From: Myxococcales bacterium
Lineage (GTDB): Bacteria > Myxococcota > UBA727 > GCA-2721815
Direction: 5' to 3'
Assembly (NCBI GenBank): GCA_002721815.1
Contig: PBLQ01000047.1
Location: forward strand, 1 to 60,129
Length of the DNA: 60,129 nt
Position 1 is the first letter of the stretch. Each line of letters begins with the position of its first letter. This document shows positions 17,759 through 26,097 of the stretch, piece after piece. The notes under the pieces are model-generated. The model worked only from the letters and a program-made list of their open reading frames with translations. It had not been told where the DNA came from and did no database searches. A program made the translations under genes and the position numbers.

Positions 17759-18821
17759 AATGTCGCCTCATGCCCGGCAGCCGCCCTGTCACGCGATAAA
17801 CAAAAGCCAAAATGGCTGCCACCGCTTTGTAGGTTTCTGCCGGCACTGTCTTTCCTACTTTCACTTTTTTATACAAGAGTCGTGCCAAAGGGACGTCTTT
17901 CACGATTGGCACACTGTTTTCTCTAGCTAATTGTCTCATTAAGTCGGCCACTTTGTCTTTGCCTTTGGCCGTGACTTTTGGCGCCTCGTCTTTGCCCCGA
18001 ACGTAGCGAATGGCAATGGCAATATGCGTGGGGTTGACCACCAATGCATCGGCTTTAGGGACTTCAATGGCCACACGGTTTTGGGCGATTTCTCTCGCCT
18101 TGGCTTTACGCTTACCGCGAATATGCGGGTCACCCATTTCTTCTTTGAACTCGCGTTTGACCTCGTCCATGGTCATCATCATTTTCTTATTAAAGCGATT
18201 GGCTTGAATCACATAATCGAGCACGGCAATGGCCACCATGACCAAAATTACAAAGGCAATCATTTTGGCTAAGGGGTAAACCATGGCTGCCAATAACGAT
18301 TTTTGTGGCCAATAAAAACTTTCGGAAAGGGCCATGAAATCGTCGTAAAGAACCCAAACAGCAAGGCCCATAATTCCGGCGACTTTTAATAGGGTCATTC
18401 CCAAATCGACGAGAAAGTCGACCTTAAAAATCTGGGTCACTTTTTCAATGTTGAAACATTTTTTAAAGTCTGGGGCCATTTTTTGAGGCCAAATGGTGGC
18501 TTTGGTTTGGCTGAGGGTAATGGCGCTCGCGCCCACTGCAGCGCTCCCTCCGATGATGATCATATAGAGCATGGGCTTTGCAATAATTTCAACATTTAAG
18601 ACGAAGCTGCTGGCGGCCATTTGACGTATGCTGGTCGTGACCGCTTCTATCAGCGACCTGCCCACCATTTGGCCAATTGCGCCAAGCGCGATAAACCCAA
18701 AGGTCAAAGAAGCAACGGTGCTGGCATCTTTACCAATGGGTAGGTCACCCTCTTCAAAAGCCTTGCTCAGCTTCTGCGGGGTGGGTTCTTCTGTTTTAGA
18801 GTCCTTATCCTCATCCGACAT
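17751..18821 (-). CDS. flhB: Flagellar export switch protein FlhB
   Basis: Export-gate subunit that switches specificity from rod/hook to filament substrates. At 356 residues it begins with the family signature DEDKDSKTEEPTPQKLSKAF, has four membrane helices between about 35 and 210, and the autocleavage motif NPTH (263-266). The ribosome site is weak (ACAGG, 10 bases from the ATG) and lies inside a hairpin. Confidence 0.97.
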   Translation of the reverse strand: MSDEDKDSKTEEPTPQKLSKAFEEGDLPIGKDASTVASLTFGFIALGAIGQMVGRSLIEAVTTSIRQMAASSFVLNVEIIAKPMLYMIIIGGSAAVGASAITLSQTKATIWPQKMAPDFKKCFNIEKVTQIFKVDFLVDLGMTLLKVAGIMGLAVWVLYDDFMALSESFYWPQKSLLAAMVYPLAKMIAFVILVMVAIAVLDYVIQANRFNKKMMMTMDEVKREFKEEMGDPHIRGKRKAKAREIAQNRVAIEVPKADALVVNPTHIAIAIRYVRGKDEAPKVTAKGKDKVADLMRQLARENSVPIVKDVPLARLLYKKVKVGKTVPAETYKAVAAILAFVYRVTGRLPGMRRHYE

Positions 18822-18831
18822 CGTATAAATA

Positions 18832-18864
18832 CCTGTTTTATATATACAGAATATATAAAGCAGG
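18832..18864 (-). promoter_or_regulatory. AU-rich hairpin overlapping the flhB ribosome site
   Basis: A 33-base interrupted palindrome between fliR and flhB. In the transcript the 5' arm (CCTGCTTTATATAT) pairs with the 3' arm (ATATATAAAACAGG) at 13 of 14 positions around a 5-base loop. The end of the 3' arm, ACAGG, is the only Shine-Dalgarno-like sequence before flhB. There is no U-run, so it is not a terminator. Ribosomes finishing fliR, 22 bases upstream, could open it. Confidence 0.6.
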
Positions 18865-18885
18865 ATTCGTGCCAGCTTTTACAGC

Positions 18886-19632
18886 TTAACGTGTCAATGT
18901 GCTGACGGCCATCCTGGCTGCGATTTCTGAGGCTGGATTAACGGAAATGAAGAGGGCAGCACCACCGCAGAGAATCGCGATGGAAAAGCCCAAAGCACTC
19001 AGGTTGAGCTGTGGGGCCGTTTTGCCCACAATGCCCAAGGTGATGTGTCCGAAGGTCACCGATGCCAAAACGGGAAAAGCCAAACGAACGCCCATCGCCA
19101 CGGAATCACATATCATTTCCATCATTTTGGGTATCATGGCCGTAAAATCAACGCTGCTCCCTGGAGGCCATTGGGTGGTACTTTCGTACAGCCACATGAC
19201 CGCTTCACGATGCAAGCCTAAGGCGACAGCGAAGGCCAAAGCGGCCATGGTGTAAAGACGGCCCAGGGAAGTGGAGGGCACGCCGTTAAAGGGGTCGGCC
19301 ATCTGAGAAAAGCCAAGGCCCATGGGGAATCCGGCAACCTGGCCCGCCACCATGGCCATGTCGAGCGTTAATCTTGCGGTCAAGCCAGCGAGGGCGCCCA
19401 AAGCGGTCTCGGTTAAGGCCATGGTCATGAGGGCACCCATGGTGGTGGGTGGGGTGAATCCTTTGTCCGCAAGGCCTAAATAAATCGCAACGGCAAAAAA
19501 CATGGCGGCCACCACGCGAATGGTCACTGAAACAGCTTTGGAGCCAAGAATAGGTGCCGTTAAACAAATTCCACCACATCTCAGAAGGATCAGAAAGATC
19601 AGTAATGCGTGGGGAATGACGTCGGTAATCAT
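18886..19632 (-). CDS. fliR: Flagellar export gate protein FliR
   Basis: Core export-channel subunit, 248 residues, about six hydrophobic segments. Family features visible are LIFLILLRCGGICLTAPILG at the N-terminus, VAGQVAGFPMGLGFSQMADP in the centre and GIVGKTAPQLNLSALGFSI near the C-terminus. It starts 6 bases after fliQ. Confidence 0.95.
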   Translation of the reverse strand: MITDVIPHALLIFLILLRCGGICLTAPILGSKAVSVTIRVVAAMFFAVAIYLGLADKGFTPPTTMGALMTMALTETALGALAGLTARLTLDMAMVAGQVAGFPMGLGFSQMADPFNGVPSTSLGRLYTMAALAFAVALGLHREAVMWLYESTTQWPPGSSVDFTAMIPKMMEMICDSVAMGVRLAFPVLASVTFGHITLGIVGKTAPQLNLSALGFSIAILCGGAALFISVNPASEIAARMAVSTLTR

Positions 19633-19638
19633 GGTGAT

Positions 19639-19899
19639 TTAGGGAGCGATGGAGGGGAGGGCCAAGGCCGCTTGGGTGAAAAAACCAGCGAAATTTTCGA
19701 GCATCCAACGGCCGAAAAACCAACAGATGGCCCCGCCACCAACAATACGTGGTACGAAGCCAATGGCGGGGTCATTAATCTGGGTCGCTGCCTGGAGCAT
19801 CCCCATTAAAATACCCACCACCAACAAGGTCATGAAAAGCGGTGCGCCGTTAAGAGCCAACATGGCCATGCCTTCGGTCAATAATGATGCGGTACTCAT
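19639..19899 (-). CDS. fliQ: Flagellar export gate protein FliQ
   Basis: Small export-channel subunit with two membrane helices, 86 residues as usual. Visible features are LFMTLLVVGILMGMLQAATQ then INDPAIGFVPRIVGGGAI. It starts one base after fliP ends. Confidence 0.95.
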   Translation of the reverse strand: MSTASLLTEGMAMLALNGAPLFMTLLVVGILMGMLQAATQINDPAIGFVPRIVGGGAICWFFGRWMLENFAGFFTQAALALPSIAP

Positions 19900-19900
19900 A

Positions 19901-20575
19901 TTAAAAACTCCTCGCGATAGAGGTCACGATCAAGTGCCACCCATCGGCCAATAAAAAGACGCCTACTTTAAGGGGCAGGGTTACCATCATGGGGGGAACC
20001 ATCATCATCCCCAAGGACATTAAGACGCCCGCCACCAACAAGTCGATGAGAACCATGGGAATAAAGAGGTACATGCCCATTTGAAAGGCGGTGGTGAGCT
20101 CGGAGACCATGAAGGCTGGGGCTGCGATGGACAAAGGAATCTCGTCATTTTTATTGGGACGGTCTTTGCCTGCAATCTCGTAGAAAGTTCGCAAGTCTTC
20201 CTGCCGGGTTTGTTTGAGCGTGAACTTTTTGATCACGGTTGCCGCGCGATCGCCGGCCACGAAATGGTCGATTTCATCGTTCATAAAAGGGCCAAGTACT
20301 TTTTCATTCATCTCTTTGATGGTGGGCGTCATGATAAAAACAGTCATGAAAAGCGCGAGCCCCATCACCACTTGGTTGGGCGGCAATTGGGGGGAACCAA
20401 TGGCTTGTCGGAGGAGGGACAAAACAATGATGATACGTGTAAAGGCGGTGAGACCGATGATGATCGCACTGCCGAAGGACATCACCGTCAACAGTAAGAA
20501 GATTTTAACGGTTGTCGTGGTGCCCTTGGCTAATTCTGAAAACAGGGGTGCGAGGTCGTTTGCTGCCGATTCCAT
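19901..20575 (-). CDS. fliP: Flagellar export gate protein FliP
   Basis: Core export-channel subunit forming the pentamer with FliQ and FliR. Conserved blocks are TAFTRIIIVLSLLRQAIG, PPNQVVMGLALFMT, APAFMVSELTTAFQMGMYLF and GMMMVPPMMVTLPLKVGVFL. At 224 residues it is slightly short: the N-terminus (MESAANDLAPLFSEL) is polar and lacks the cleavable signal peptide found in enterobacterial FliP. The start has AGAAGGAGCG just upstream, so no longer form is likely. Confidence 0.96.
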   Translation of the reverse strand: MESAANDLAPLFSELAKGTTTTVKIFLLLTVMSFGSAIIIGLTAFTRIIIVLSLLRQAIGSPQLPPNQVVMGLALFMTVFIMTPTIKEMNEKVLGPFMNDEIDHFVAGDRAATVIKKFTLKQTRQEDLRTFYEIAGKDRPNKNDEIPLSIAAPAFMVSELTTAFQMGMYLFIPMVLIDLLVAGVLMSLGMMMVPPMMVTLPLKVGVFLLADGWHLIVTSIARSF

Positions 20576-20605
20576 GGCGCGCTCCTTCTAAGGCCGTTCG
20601 CTGAC

Positions 20606-21724
20606 TTAGGCGAGGAAAAGGTCACGGGAAGTTTGAATCTTGCGACGCAATAACTCATCTTCCGCGGTATCGGTGAGCATTTGTTCAAATACACTTTCTT
20701 TTTCGGGCTTGGTACCAACCAAATCTAGGGAAGGGGTTTGATGTAACCCAGACTTCGGCCAAGCGAGAATATTGTCGTTTGCTTCCTGGGGTGGAGGTAC
20801 CAAACCCAAAACGGGTTTGTCTGCGAGGACTTCTTCTTGAGGTGTCGGTGTGGGTTTTGTCGAAGTGACTTGAGGTTTCTCTGGTGACTCTAAGGGAAGA
20901 TCTTTGAGCAGTTGAATACCGTTCTCACAGGATGCCAAAATCAACTTATGACCTTCCACTTCTGCGACCATGATGGAACGTTTGGGGCTGAGATGGGTGG
21001 TTTTTAAGACATTAAAGTTGCCTGGGCTTTTCTTGTTTTGGGGCAGCTTCTTTCGCAGCCATAAAATCAAACCCGACATCCCGAAAAGCAACAACACAGG
21101 CACGAGAATCGCGGCGAAACCAGTGGCCGAAGACGTTTTTTCTTCTTGAATCACCGTATCAGCTTCCATGGCGGCCATGGAGAGCGGGTTGACTTCGGCT
21201 TTGTCTTCTTGGGGTTCGTCAGCTGCATCAGTAACTTTAGCGCTGGACAGGGTTTCTTGGGTTTCGGTGACGGCCAGGGATGCCGATTTTTTACTTCGCT
21301 TGTTCTTTGGCCCTTTGCGCTTGTTCGCGGCGAGGGTCAAAGCATTGGGGACCTTTTCGCACTGGCTCAATGCGCGAATCCCACGGGTGCTGGTTTTGAG
21401 TGCGATTGCGCCGGCACACTGAAGTTCTTTCTTATACACCACATCCAACTCGACGCTTGTCTTGTGCTGGTGCGCTTTAATGGTGACACCACGGTGTCTG
21501 AAAGTTTTGGTGGGGGCTCCCAGTTTGGCATCGCGAACCCAGATGATCATCATTTTGTCACCATTGTGGGCGGTGACTTTTTTCATGTTGATGGGTTTGT
21601 TGCCTTTGATGTGGAAGGATACTTTTCCTTCTCGAATTCCAACTTTTACATCTTTGATGCTGGTTTTAGGCACACTGGGGGTAGCAACTGCACTCAGTGC
21701 AGCTAGGGCAAAGGGTAAAAACAT
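20606..21724 (-). CDS. fliO: Flagellar biosynthesis protein FliO, long form
   Basis: Assembly factor for the FliP ring. The FliO core is in the middle: membrane helix about 207-226 (AAILVPVLLLFGMSGLILWL) then VLKTTHLSPKRSIMVAEVEG and HKLILASCENGIQLLKDL. At 372 residues it is far longer than usual (100-150). It has a signal peptide (1-15), a periplasmic region about 20-125 that looks like an AMIN domain (KVGIREGKVSFHIKG), a Lys-rich linker and a charged C-terminal tail. It lies between fliN and fliP. Confidence 0.85.
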   Translation of the reverse strand: MFLPFALAALSAVATPSVPKTSIKDVKVGIREGKVSFHIKGNKPINMKKVTAHNGDKMMIIWVRDAKLGAPTKTFRHRGVTIKAHQHKTSVELDVVYKKELQCAGAIALKTSTRGIRALSQCEKVPNALTLAANKRKGPKNKRSKKSASLAVTETQETLSSAKVTDAADEPQEDKAEVNPLSMAAMEADTVIQEEKTSSATGFAAILVPVLLLFGMSGLILWLRKKLPQNKKSPGNFNVLKTTHLSPKRSIMVAEVEGHKLILASCENGIQLLKDLPLESPEKPQVTSTKPTPTPQEEVLADKPVLGLVPPPQEANDNILAWPKSGLHQTPSLDLVGTKPEKESVFEQMLTDTAEDELLRRKIQTSRDLFLA

Positions 21725-21736
21725 GAGAAACCTCTC

Positions 21737-22114
21737 TTAGCGAAGACGGGCAATACGTTCCGAAGGGCTGACAATATCGGTGATTCTCACACCAAACTTA
21801 TCATTCACAACAACGGCTTCTCCCCGTGCCACCAAGCGACCGTTCACCATGATATCCAATGGGTCGCCGGCGTTTTTGTCTAACTCGACGGCTGCTCCAG
21901 GGGATAACTGTAAGAGTTCCTGAATGGACATCTTACTTCTTCCAAGCTCCACCGAGAGATTCAGTGGAATGTCCAGCAAAAGTTCTAAGCGTTCATTGCC
22001 TTGGGGCAACCCTGGTTCAACAGGGAGGCGTTCATCGGCAGCAACCGCGGTAGGGGCCTCTGGCTGGGCTTCTTGCTCTTGGTTGAGTTCTTCAGTTTGG
22101 GTCGTTTCAGTCAT
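21737..22114 (-). CDS. fliN: Flagellar C-ring protein FliN
   Basis: Switch-complex subunit, 125 residues. The C-terminal SpoA domain is clear: DIPLNLSVELGRSKMSIQEL, LQLSPGAAVELDKNAGDPLD and VNGRLVARGEAVVVNDKFGV. The N-terminal 40 residues are acidic. Starts 72 bases after fliM with AGGAG 7 bases before the ATG. Confidence 0.96.
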   Translation of the reverse strand: MTETTQTEELNQEQEAQPEAPTAVAADERLPVEPGLPQGNERLELLLDIPLNLSVELGRSKMSIQELLQLSPGAAVELDKNAGDPLDIMVNGRLVARGEAVVVNDKFGVRITDIVSPSERIARLR

Positions 22115-22186
22115 CGTCTGCTCCTAAACTCAGGCGAAGATTTGGACTTTGTCATGGCATTGACACTGGGTCCGTTGTCTTACGCT

Positions 22187-23215
22187 TTACTTTGCCAGAT
22201 CCGTGCCGTTTTCTCCAAAAGGCGGCTTAAGTCCTTGAGTTATTTGGATTCCCATAGAACTGTTGATGACCTTTGGGACGCCAAAAAACTTCGGGCGCCC
22301 CTCGACCGTCAAAGGTAATTCAGATCGTTCGTCAGTATCGAGCTTTAACACATCGCCTGCTTTCAGTTTGAGCAATTTCTGCAGGGATATTTCGGCTTGT
22401 CCCAATTCAGCAACGGCTTCTACTGGTACCTCGTTCAATTCACGTTTCATGGCCAGGTTAAAGCGTTCATCGCTGCTGGTGGCGGCTCGAGGGGGTTGCG
22501 AGAGCTGCTTTTTCACTGGTTCGACGGTGGAATAGGGGATGCCGAGCTGCATGGTGCCCTCGATAGAACCGGAAAGCTCGAAAGAGGATAAAATGGCCAC
22601 TTCATTTGGGGGGGCGATCACCGCCAAACGAGGGTCGTTTTCGAAACGCATGACTTCTGGCGTGATGGGCAGCAATGGTGCCCATGTGTCTTCCATGGCT
22701 TTGGTAAAAAGGGCCAGAATGCGTTTAAGAACCAATCGTTCGATTTGAGTCAGTTCTCTTTTACCATTCACATCGGGCGATTCACCGCGGGCCTGTTTGT
22801 CCCCAAGGGCACCGGCCAAGATGGCTTCTGCCAAGCCGGTTTCAAGAACGCAAACGGCAGCCCCGTATGCAGGGCCCAAAGTAAAAACCACAACCGTTGC
22901 CGTGGGGGCCAGCAGTGCATTGAAGTCAACGAACTTCAGTAAGGATGAAGGGTTGGAAGCGACCCGGACTTGAGTTCGCATTCGGCCCGTGATGCTGGAG
23001 GCAAAGGTAGAGGCCACGGAGTCATTCATTGAATCCAATGTGGGGAGCTGCCCACGAATAATTCGGTCTTGACTGGTGAGGTCGTATTCAACCGCATCGA
23101 TGTTTTTTTGTTGTTGTTGCGACGGGGGCGTGCCTCCTTCAGCGACGGGAACATCTCCCGTCTGGATGGCCTCCATCAACGCATCAACTTCACTTGGATT
23201 CAGGGTTGAGGGCAT
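22187..23215 (-). CDS. fliM: Flagellar motor switch protein FliM
   Basis: C-ring subunit that receives the CheY-P signal, 342 residues. The N-terminal LNPSEVDALMEAI (5-17) corresponds to the CheY-binding peptide LSQxEIDALL. A CheC-like middle domain (about 55-240) and a C-terminal SpoA domain (about 255-330, VAELGQAEISLQKLLKLKAG) follow. It starts 8 bases after fliL. Confidence 0.95.
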   Translation of the reverse strand: MPSTLNPSEVDALMEAIQTGDVPVAEGGTPPSQQQQKNIDAVEYDLTSQDRIIRGQLPTLDSMNDSVASTFASSITGRMRTQVRVASNPSSLLKFVDFNALLAPTATVVVFTLGPAYGAAVCVLETGLAEAILAGALGDKQARGESPDVNGKRELTQIERLVLKRILALFTKAMEDTWAPLLPITPEVMRFENDPRLAVIAPPNEVAILSSFELSGSIEGTMQLGIPYSTVEPVKKQLSQPPRAATSSDERFNLAMKRELNEVPVEAVAELGQAEISLQKLLKLKAGDVLKLDTDERSELPLTVEGRPKFFGVPKVINSSMGIQITQGLKPPFGENGTDLAK

Positions 23216-23223
23216 AAATCACC

Positions 23224-23760
23224 TTATTGAATCACGAACTCAGTGAGGAACAAGGCTTTTACCCTGCGGCCTGGAATGATGGTATCCAATCGCTCGAAGA
23301 GATCTGACTTTACTTTTTCGAGTCCGGCAGAACCGGTGAGTTCTTCGAGTGAGCGGTCGTTCAGGTAAGCGATGAATCGGTCCCGAATCTCAGGTTGCAT
23401 CAGCTTAATATAATCGATGTCCGAGTCGCGTCCCAGTTGGGCTTGGAATTCAAAGCGTGCGTAGCGGTCCATGTCTGGATTTCGCAAGTGAACCACATAT
23501 TCACCCAAACCGATGGTGGGGCCGCGCATAGGCAGACCGGTTTTTGGATCGATAGGCTCACCCGTCGGGCTCGCAGGTGGTGGAGGCGGCGCCGCGGCAG
23601 CCGCTTGCGGTGCGTTGCTTTCCTCATCGTCCCCGCTGGGTTTCAAGAATTGCAACGCCACGAGGCCGACCATGAGCACACTGTTCACAATTAGGAAGAG
23701 AGGCATCAACTTGCTTTTGGGATGCGGCGGGGGGCTTTCTAAATCTTCTTCATTTGCCAT
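23224..23760 (-). CDS. fliL: Flagellar stator-associated protein FliL
   Basis: Single-pass inner-membrane protein that surrounds the stator, 178 residues. The membrane helix is at about 19-37 (MPLFLIVNSVLMVGLVAL), followed by an Ala/Pro-rich linker and a stomatin-like periplasmic domain (GEYVVHLRNPDMDRYARFEF; SDLFERLDTIIPGRRVKALF). It ends LTEFVIQ, typical of FliL. First gene of the large fliL-flhA unit. Confidence 0.93.
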   Translation of the reverse strand: MANEEDLESPPPHPKSKLMPLFLIVNSVLMVGLVALQFLKPSGDDEESNAPQAAAAAPPPPPASPTGEPIDPKTGLPMRGPTIGLGEYVVHLRNPDMDRYARFEFQAQLGRDSDIDYIKLMQPEIRDRFIAYLNDRSLEELTGSAGLEKVKSDLFERLDTIIPGRRVKALFLTEFVIQ

Positions 23761-23977
23761 ATTTCACCTCTTTTGCTTCTTTAAAGCAAAGCCCGTGCCA
23801 AAAGGGATGATTCTGGACGGAGGCTTCCTTAAAAAACGCAAAGTCTTTTGTTTTCCCCGATTTAAGACAATCTAACCACAGGGGGACGGTGGGCGCCAGT
23901 TTCTGGCACAAGTCTCCCTGGGGACCACCATCGGCCACCAGTCGAATGTTCAAGGAATGCATGTAAAACTCATTCAA
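23750..23977 (-). CDS. Doubtful small reading frame in the motB-fliL gap
   Basis: The 303-base gap between motB and fliL holds one open frame of 75 codons. It could start at TTG 23977 with AAGGTG 5 bases upstream and would overlap fliL by 11 bases. The product (ending EAKEVKYGK) is not recognised and has no membrane segment or signal. The fully conserved sigma-54 promoter of fliL lies inside it, which suggests that the gap is a regulatory region and the frame is chance. Apart from the promoter I see nothing else in the gap. Confidence 0.25.
   Translation of the reverse strand: MNEFYMHSLNIRLVADGGPQGDLCQKLAPTVPLWLDCLKSGKTKDFAFFKEASVQNHPFWHGLCFKEAKEVKYGK
23784..23802 (-). promoter_or_regulatory. 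Sigma-54 promoter for fliL-flhA operon
   Basis: Minus-strand TTGGCACGGGCTTTGCTT agrees with the sigma-54 consensus TTGGCACGNNNNTTGCWT at every fixed position. It ends 23 bases before the fliL start, with GAGGTG in the short leader. It is the best promoter match in the window. Confidence 0.85.
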
Positions 23978-24063
23978 AACAACACCTTACACGTGAAGTC
24001 AGGATTATGACGGGTCAGCCACTGGTTTGGCGCTCCCGGGGTATGATTTGCCTTGCGTGCCAT

Positions 24064-24834
24064 TTAAAACACGTTTCTTCCTGACCCAGGCTTAATCTCA
24101 ACCAAGATATCGATGCGTCGATTGCGCTCGCGACCATCCGCGGTGTCATTGGAGGCGATGGGTCTGGACTCACCGTAGCCACCAACGGACAAGCGGTCTG
24201 AAGGTATGCGATGGGCATTTTGAATATAGTTGACCACCGAGGCGGCCCTTAATGCGCTTAAATCCCAATTACTTTTGATGAGTTTGGAGCGAATGCGGCT
24301 GTTATCGGTATGTCCTTGGATACGGATGGGTTTGCCCAGGGGGCCGAGCTCGCTCATGATGGCATCCAGCACTGGCATGGCCTCTGGGCGTAATACGGCT
24401 GATGCAGGGTCGAAGATTTGGGTAGCTGCCATACGAATAAGCAAGCGTCTGCCATCCGTTTCGATGACGATCACCGGTTTAGAACTGGTGGGTTTGAGCA
24501 GAAAAGGCTTGAGGGCACGCTCGACTCGGCGACGTTTGGTTTCAACCTCTAGCCGGTCACGAATGTTCCAGGTTTTACCTTTGCCTAACGTGGTCATGCA
24601 GTTTCCGCCAGATGGTGGACCTTTGAAGAGCGGCATTTCTGCGAGACCACCCGTTCCTTGGAAGTGCATGGCGAATCGCACGGCTCTTTCGATTTCCACC
24701 ACGCGCTTCTGGTCTACGGCAGAGACGGCGTACATCACGACAAAGAACGCGAAGAGCAGGGTGATGAAGTCAGCATAAGACACCAGCCATCGTTCGTGGT
24801 TTTCGTGTTCTTCGTGGTGTTGTCTTTTTCCCAA
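24064..24834 (-). CDS. motB: Flagellar stator protein MotB
   Basis: Stator subunit anchored to peptidoglycan, 256 residues. The N-terminal helix contains the ion-binding Asp22 in SYADFITLLFAFFVVMYAV. The C-terminal OmpA-like domain (about 120-250) has IRIQGHTDNSRIRS and NWDLSALRAASVVNYIQ. Ion specificity (proton or sodium) cannot be decided by eye. It follows motA by 36 bases. Confidence 0.95.
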   Translation of the reverse strand: MGKRQHHEEHENHERWLVSYADFITLLFAFFVVMYAVSAVDQKRVVEIERAVRFAMHFQGTGGLAEMPLFKGPPSGGNCMTTLGKGKTWNIRDRLEVETKRRRVERALKPFLLKPTSSKPVIVIETDGRRLLIRMAATQIFDPASAVLRPEAMPVLDAIMSELGPLGKPIRIQGHTDNSRIRSKLIKSNWDLSALRAASVVNYIQNAHRIPSDRLSVGGYGESRPIASNDTADGRERNRRIDILVEIKPGSGRNVF

Positions 24835-24870
24835 GGTCGCCTCTCTCTAATGACGCGCGTATGACACGCT

Positions 24871-25638
24871 CTATTCGCTTTCTTCTGAATCCAGATGTCC
24901 CCCGACGTAAGATTTCAACTTTTCTTCCAAAATCCGAGGATTCAAGCCTTCTTGAATGGACAGAACACCCTCTGCAATAACGGTTTTACGTTCTTTTTCT
25001 TCGCCGGATTTAATAATGATTTTTTTGCCCATGGGCAGGAGAATCAAGTTAGCGATGCCCACCCCGTATACCGTTGCCACAAAAGCGACGGCGATCCCAG
25101 AGCCTAACTTGGAGGGATCGGACAAGTTCTCCATCACGTGAATCAGGCCGAGCACCGCTCCAATAATGCCAATGGTTGGGGAGAAAGCGCCCATGGTTTC
25201 CCAGAACTTACCGGCGGCCACTTCTTCCTCGAAGTTTTTAAAGATCTCAGCCTCTAAAGAGTCGCGAGTGACATTGGCATCCACACCATCAACAACGAAT
25301 CCAATGGCTTTTTTCATAAAGGGGTCTTCGATGTCGTTTAATCGTTGTTCGAGAGCCAAAACACCGTCGCGACGGGCGACACCGGCGAGTTCTACCAAAA
25401 TAGAAATGACTGCGGGGTAGTTGGGATCCACGTGTACGAACGCTCTTTTGGCGAGGTTGAGCGATTTTTTAATCACGTTGGCGGGAAATGCCACACACCC
25501 GGCACCAATGGTTCCGCCGAACACAATAACCGCTGCGGCCCCTTGGATGATGGAGCCGATATGACCACCCTCAAGCGCTTGACCTCCCAGAATTCCGCCG
25601 AACCCGACGATTAGCCCGACAATTGTAGGTATATCCAT
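24871..25638 (-). CDS. motA: Flagellar stator protein MotA
   Basis: Stator subunit with four membrane helices, 255 residues, about as long as PomA/MotA of polar systems. It begins MDIPTIVGLIVGFGGILGGQ; the cytoplasmic loop has ELAGVARRDGVLALEQRL and the last helices GAFSPTIGIIGAVLGLIHVM with GSGIAVAFVATVYGVGIANL. The start lies directly after the flbD stop. Confidence 0.96.
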   Translation of the reverse strand: MDIPTIVGLIVGFGGILGGQALEGGHIGSIIQGAAAVIVFGGTIGAGCVAFPANVIKKSLNLAKRAFVHVDPNYPAVISILVELAGVARRDGVLALEQRLNDIEDPFMKKAIGFVVDGVDANVTRDSLEAEIFKNFEEEVAAGKFWETMGAFSPTIGIIGAVLGLIHVMENLSDPSKLGSGIAVAFVATVYGVGIANLILLPMGKKIIIKSGEEKERKTVIAEGVLSIQEGLNPRILEEKLKSYVGGHLDSEESE

Positions 25639-25908
25639 TTAGAGCTCCTCTTTCGGTGACGCAGCAGCAGCCTCGGGGGACGGCAGTTGGTCTTCATATA
25701 AAACTTCTTTCACCACATGAGGCAAGGGTGCATTAATGTGGCGGCGGTAATCAATCACTTTGCTCAAAATATCTTCGAGCGACTCTTTCACCATTAACCG
25801 TTCACCAGTGGTGAAGGATATCAGGGTATCCGGGGTTTTTTGAATGCTGAAGATGAGCTCCGCATTTAAAATCATTTCTTGTCCGTCTAAACGTTTCACT
25901 TGGATCAT
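25639..25908 (-). CDS. flbD: FlbD / SwrD-type flagellar protein
   Basis: A small cytoplasmic protein, 89 residues, of the family found next to motA in many bacteria (SwrD in Bacillus, needed for full motor torque). The core is complete: VKRLDGQEMILNAELIFSIQ, TPDTLISFTTGERLMVKES and a following helix. The last 30 residues are a Pro/Ala/Glu tail. First gene of the flbD-motA-motB unit, downstream of a terminator. Confidence 0.88.
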   Translation of the reverse strand: MIQVKRLDGQEMILNAELIFSIQKTPDTLISFTTGERLMVKESLEDILSKVIDYRRHINAPLPHVVKEVLYEDQLPSPEAAAASPKEEL

Positions 25909-25920
25909 GGCTTACTCTTA

Positions 25921-25948
25921 TATTCGGCTTTTTCGGGCCTTACGTTTA
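25921..25948 (-). promoter_or_regulatory. Possible sigma-28 promoter for flbD-motA-motB
   Basis: Minus-strand TAAA (25948-25945) and GCCGAATA (25928-25921) resemble sigma-28 elements, spaced by 16 bases rather than 15. The -10 box ends 12 bases before the flbD start. No sigma-54 pattern is present in this gap, and a terminator upstream means a promoter is needed here. Confidence 0.4.
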
Positions 25949-26033
25949 GGTTTGAGCTGAAATCTTGTATTCCAGCGGGGGGGCTTGGGGGACGCTATCA
26001 CACATGGGGACCCCATCGCGAGCAACTCTAAGG

Positions 26034-26074
26034 CAAAAAAGCTCCCGCAACTTAGTGGGGGCGTCGCGGGAGCT
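26034..26074 (-). terminator. Rho-independent terminator after flgE
   Basis: In the minus direction AGCTCCCGC (26074-26066) and GCGGGAGCT (26048-26040) form a 9-bp stem around a 17-base loop, followed by TTTTTT. It lies 23 bases after the flgE stop and ends the flgB-flgE unit. Confidence 0.88.
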
Positions 26075-26097
26075 AATTTACCGTATTTTTGGGATTT

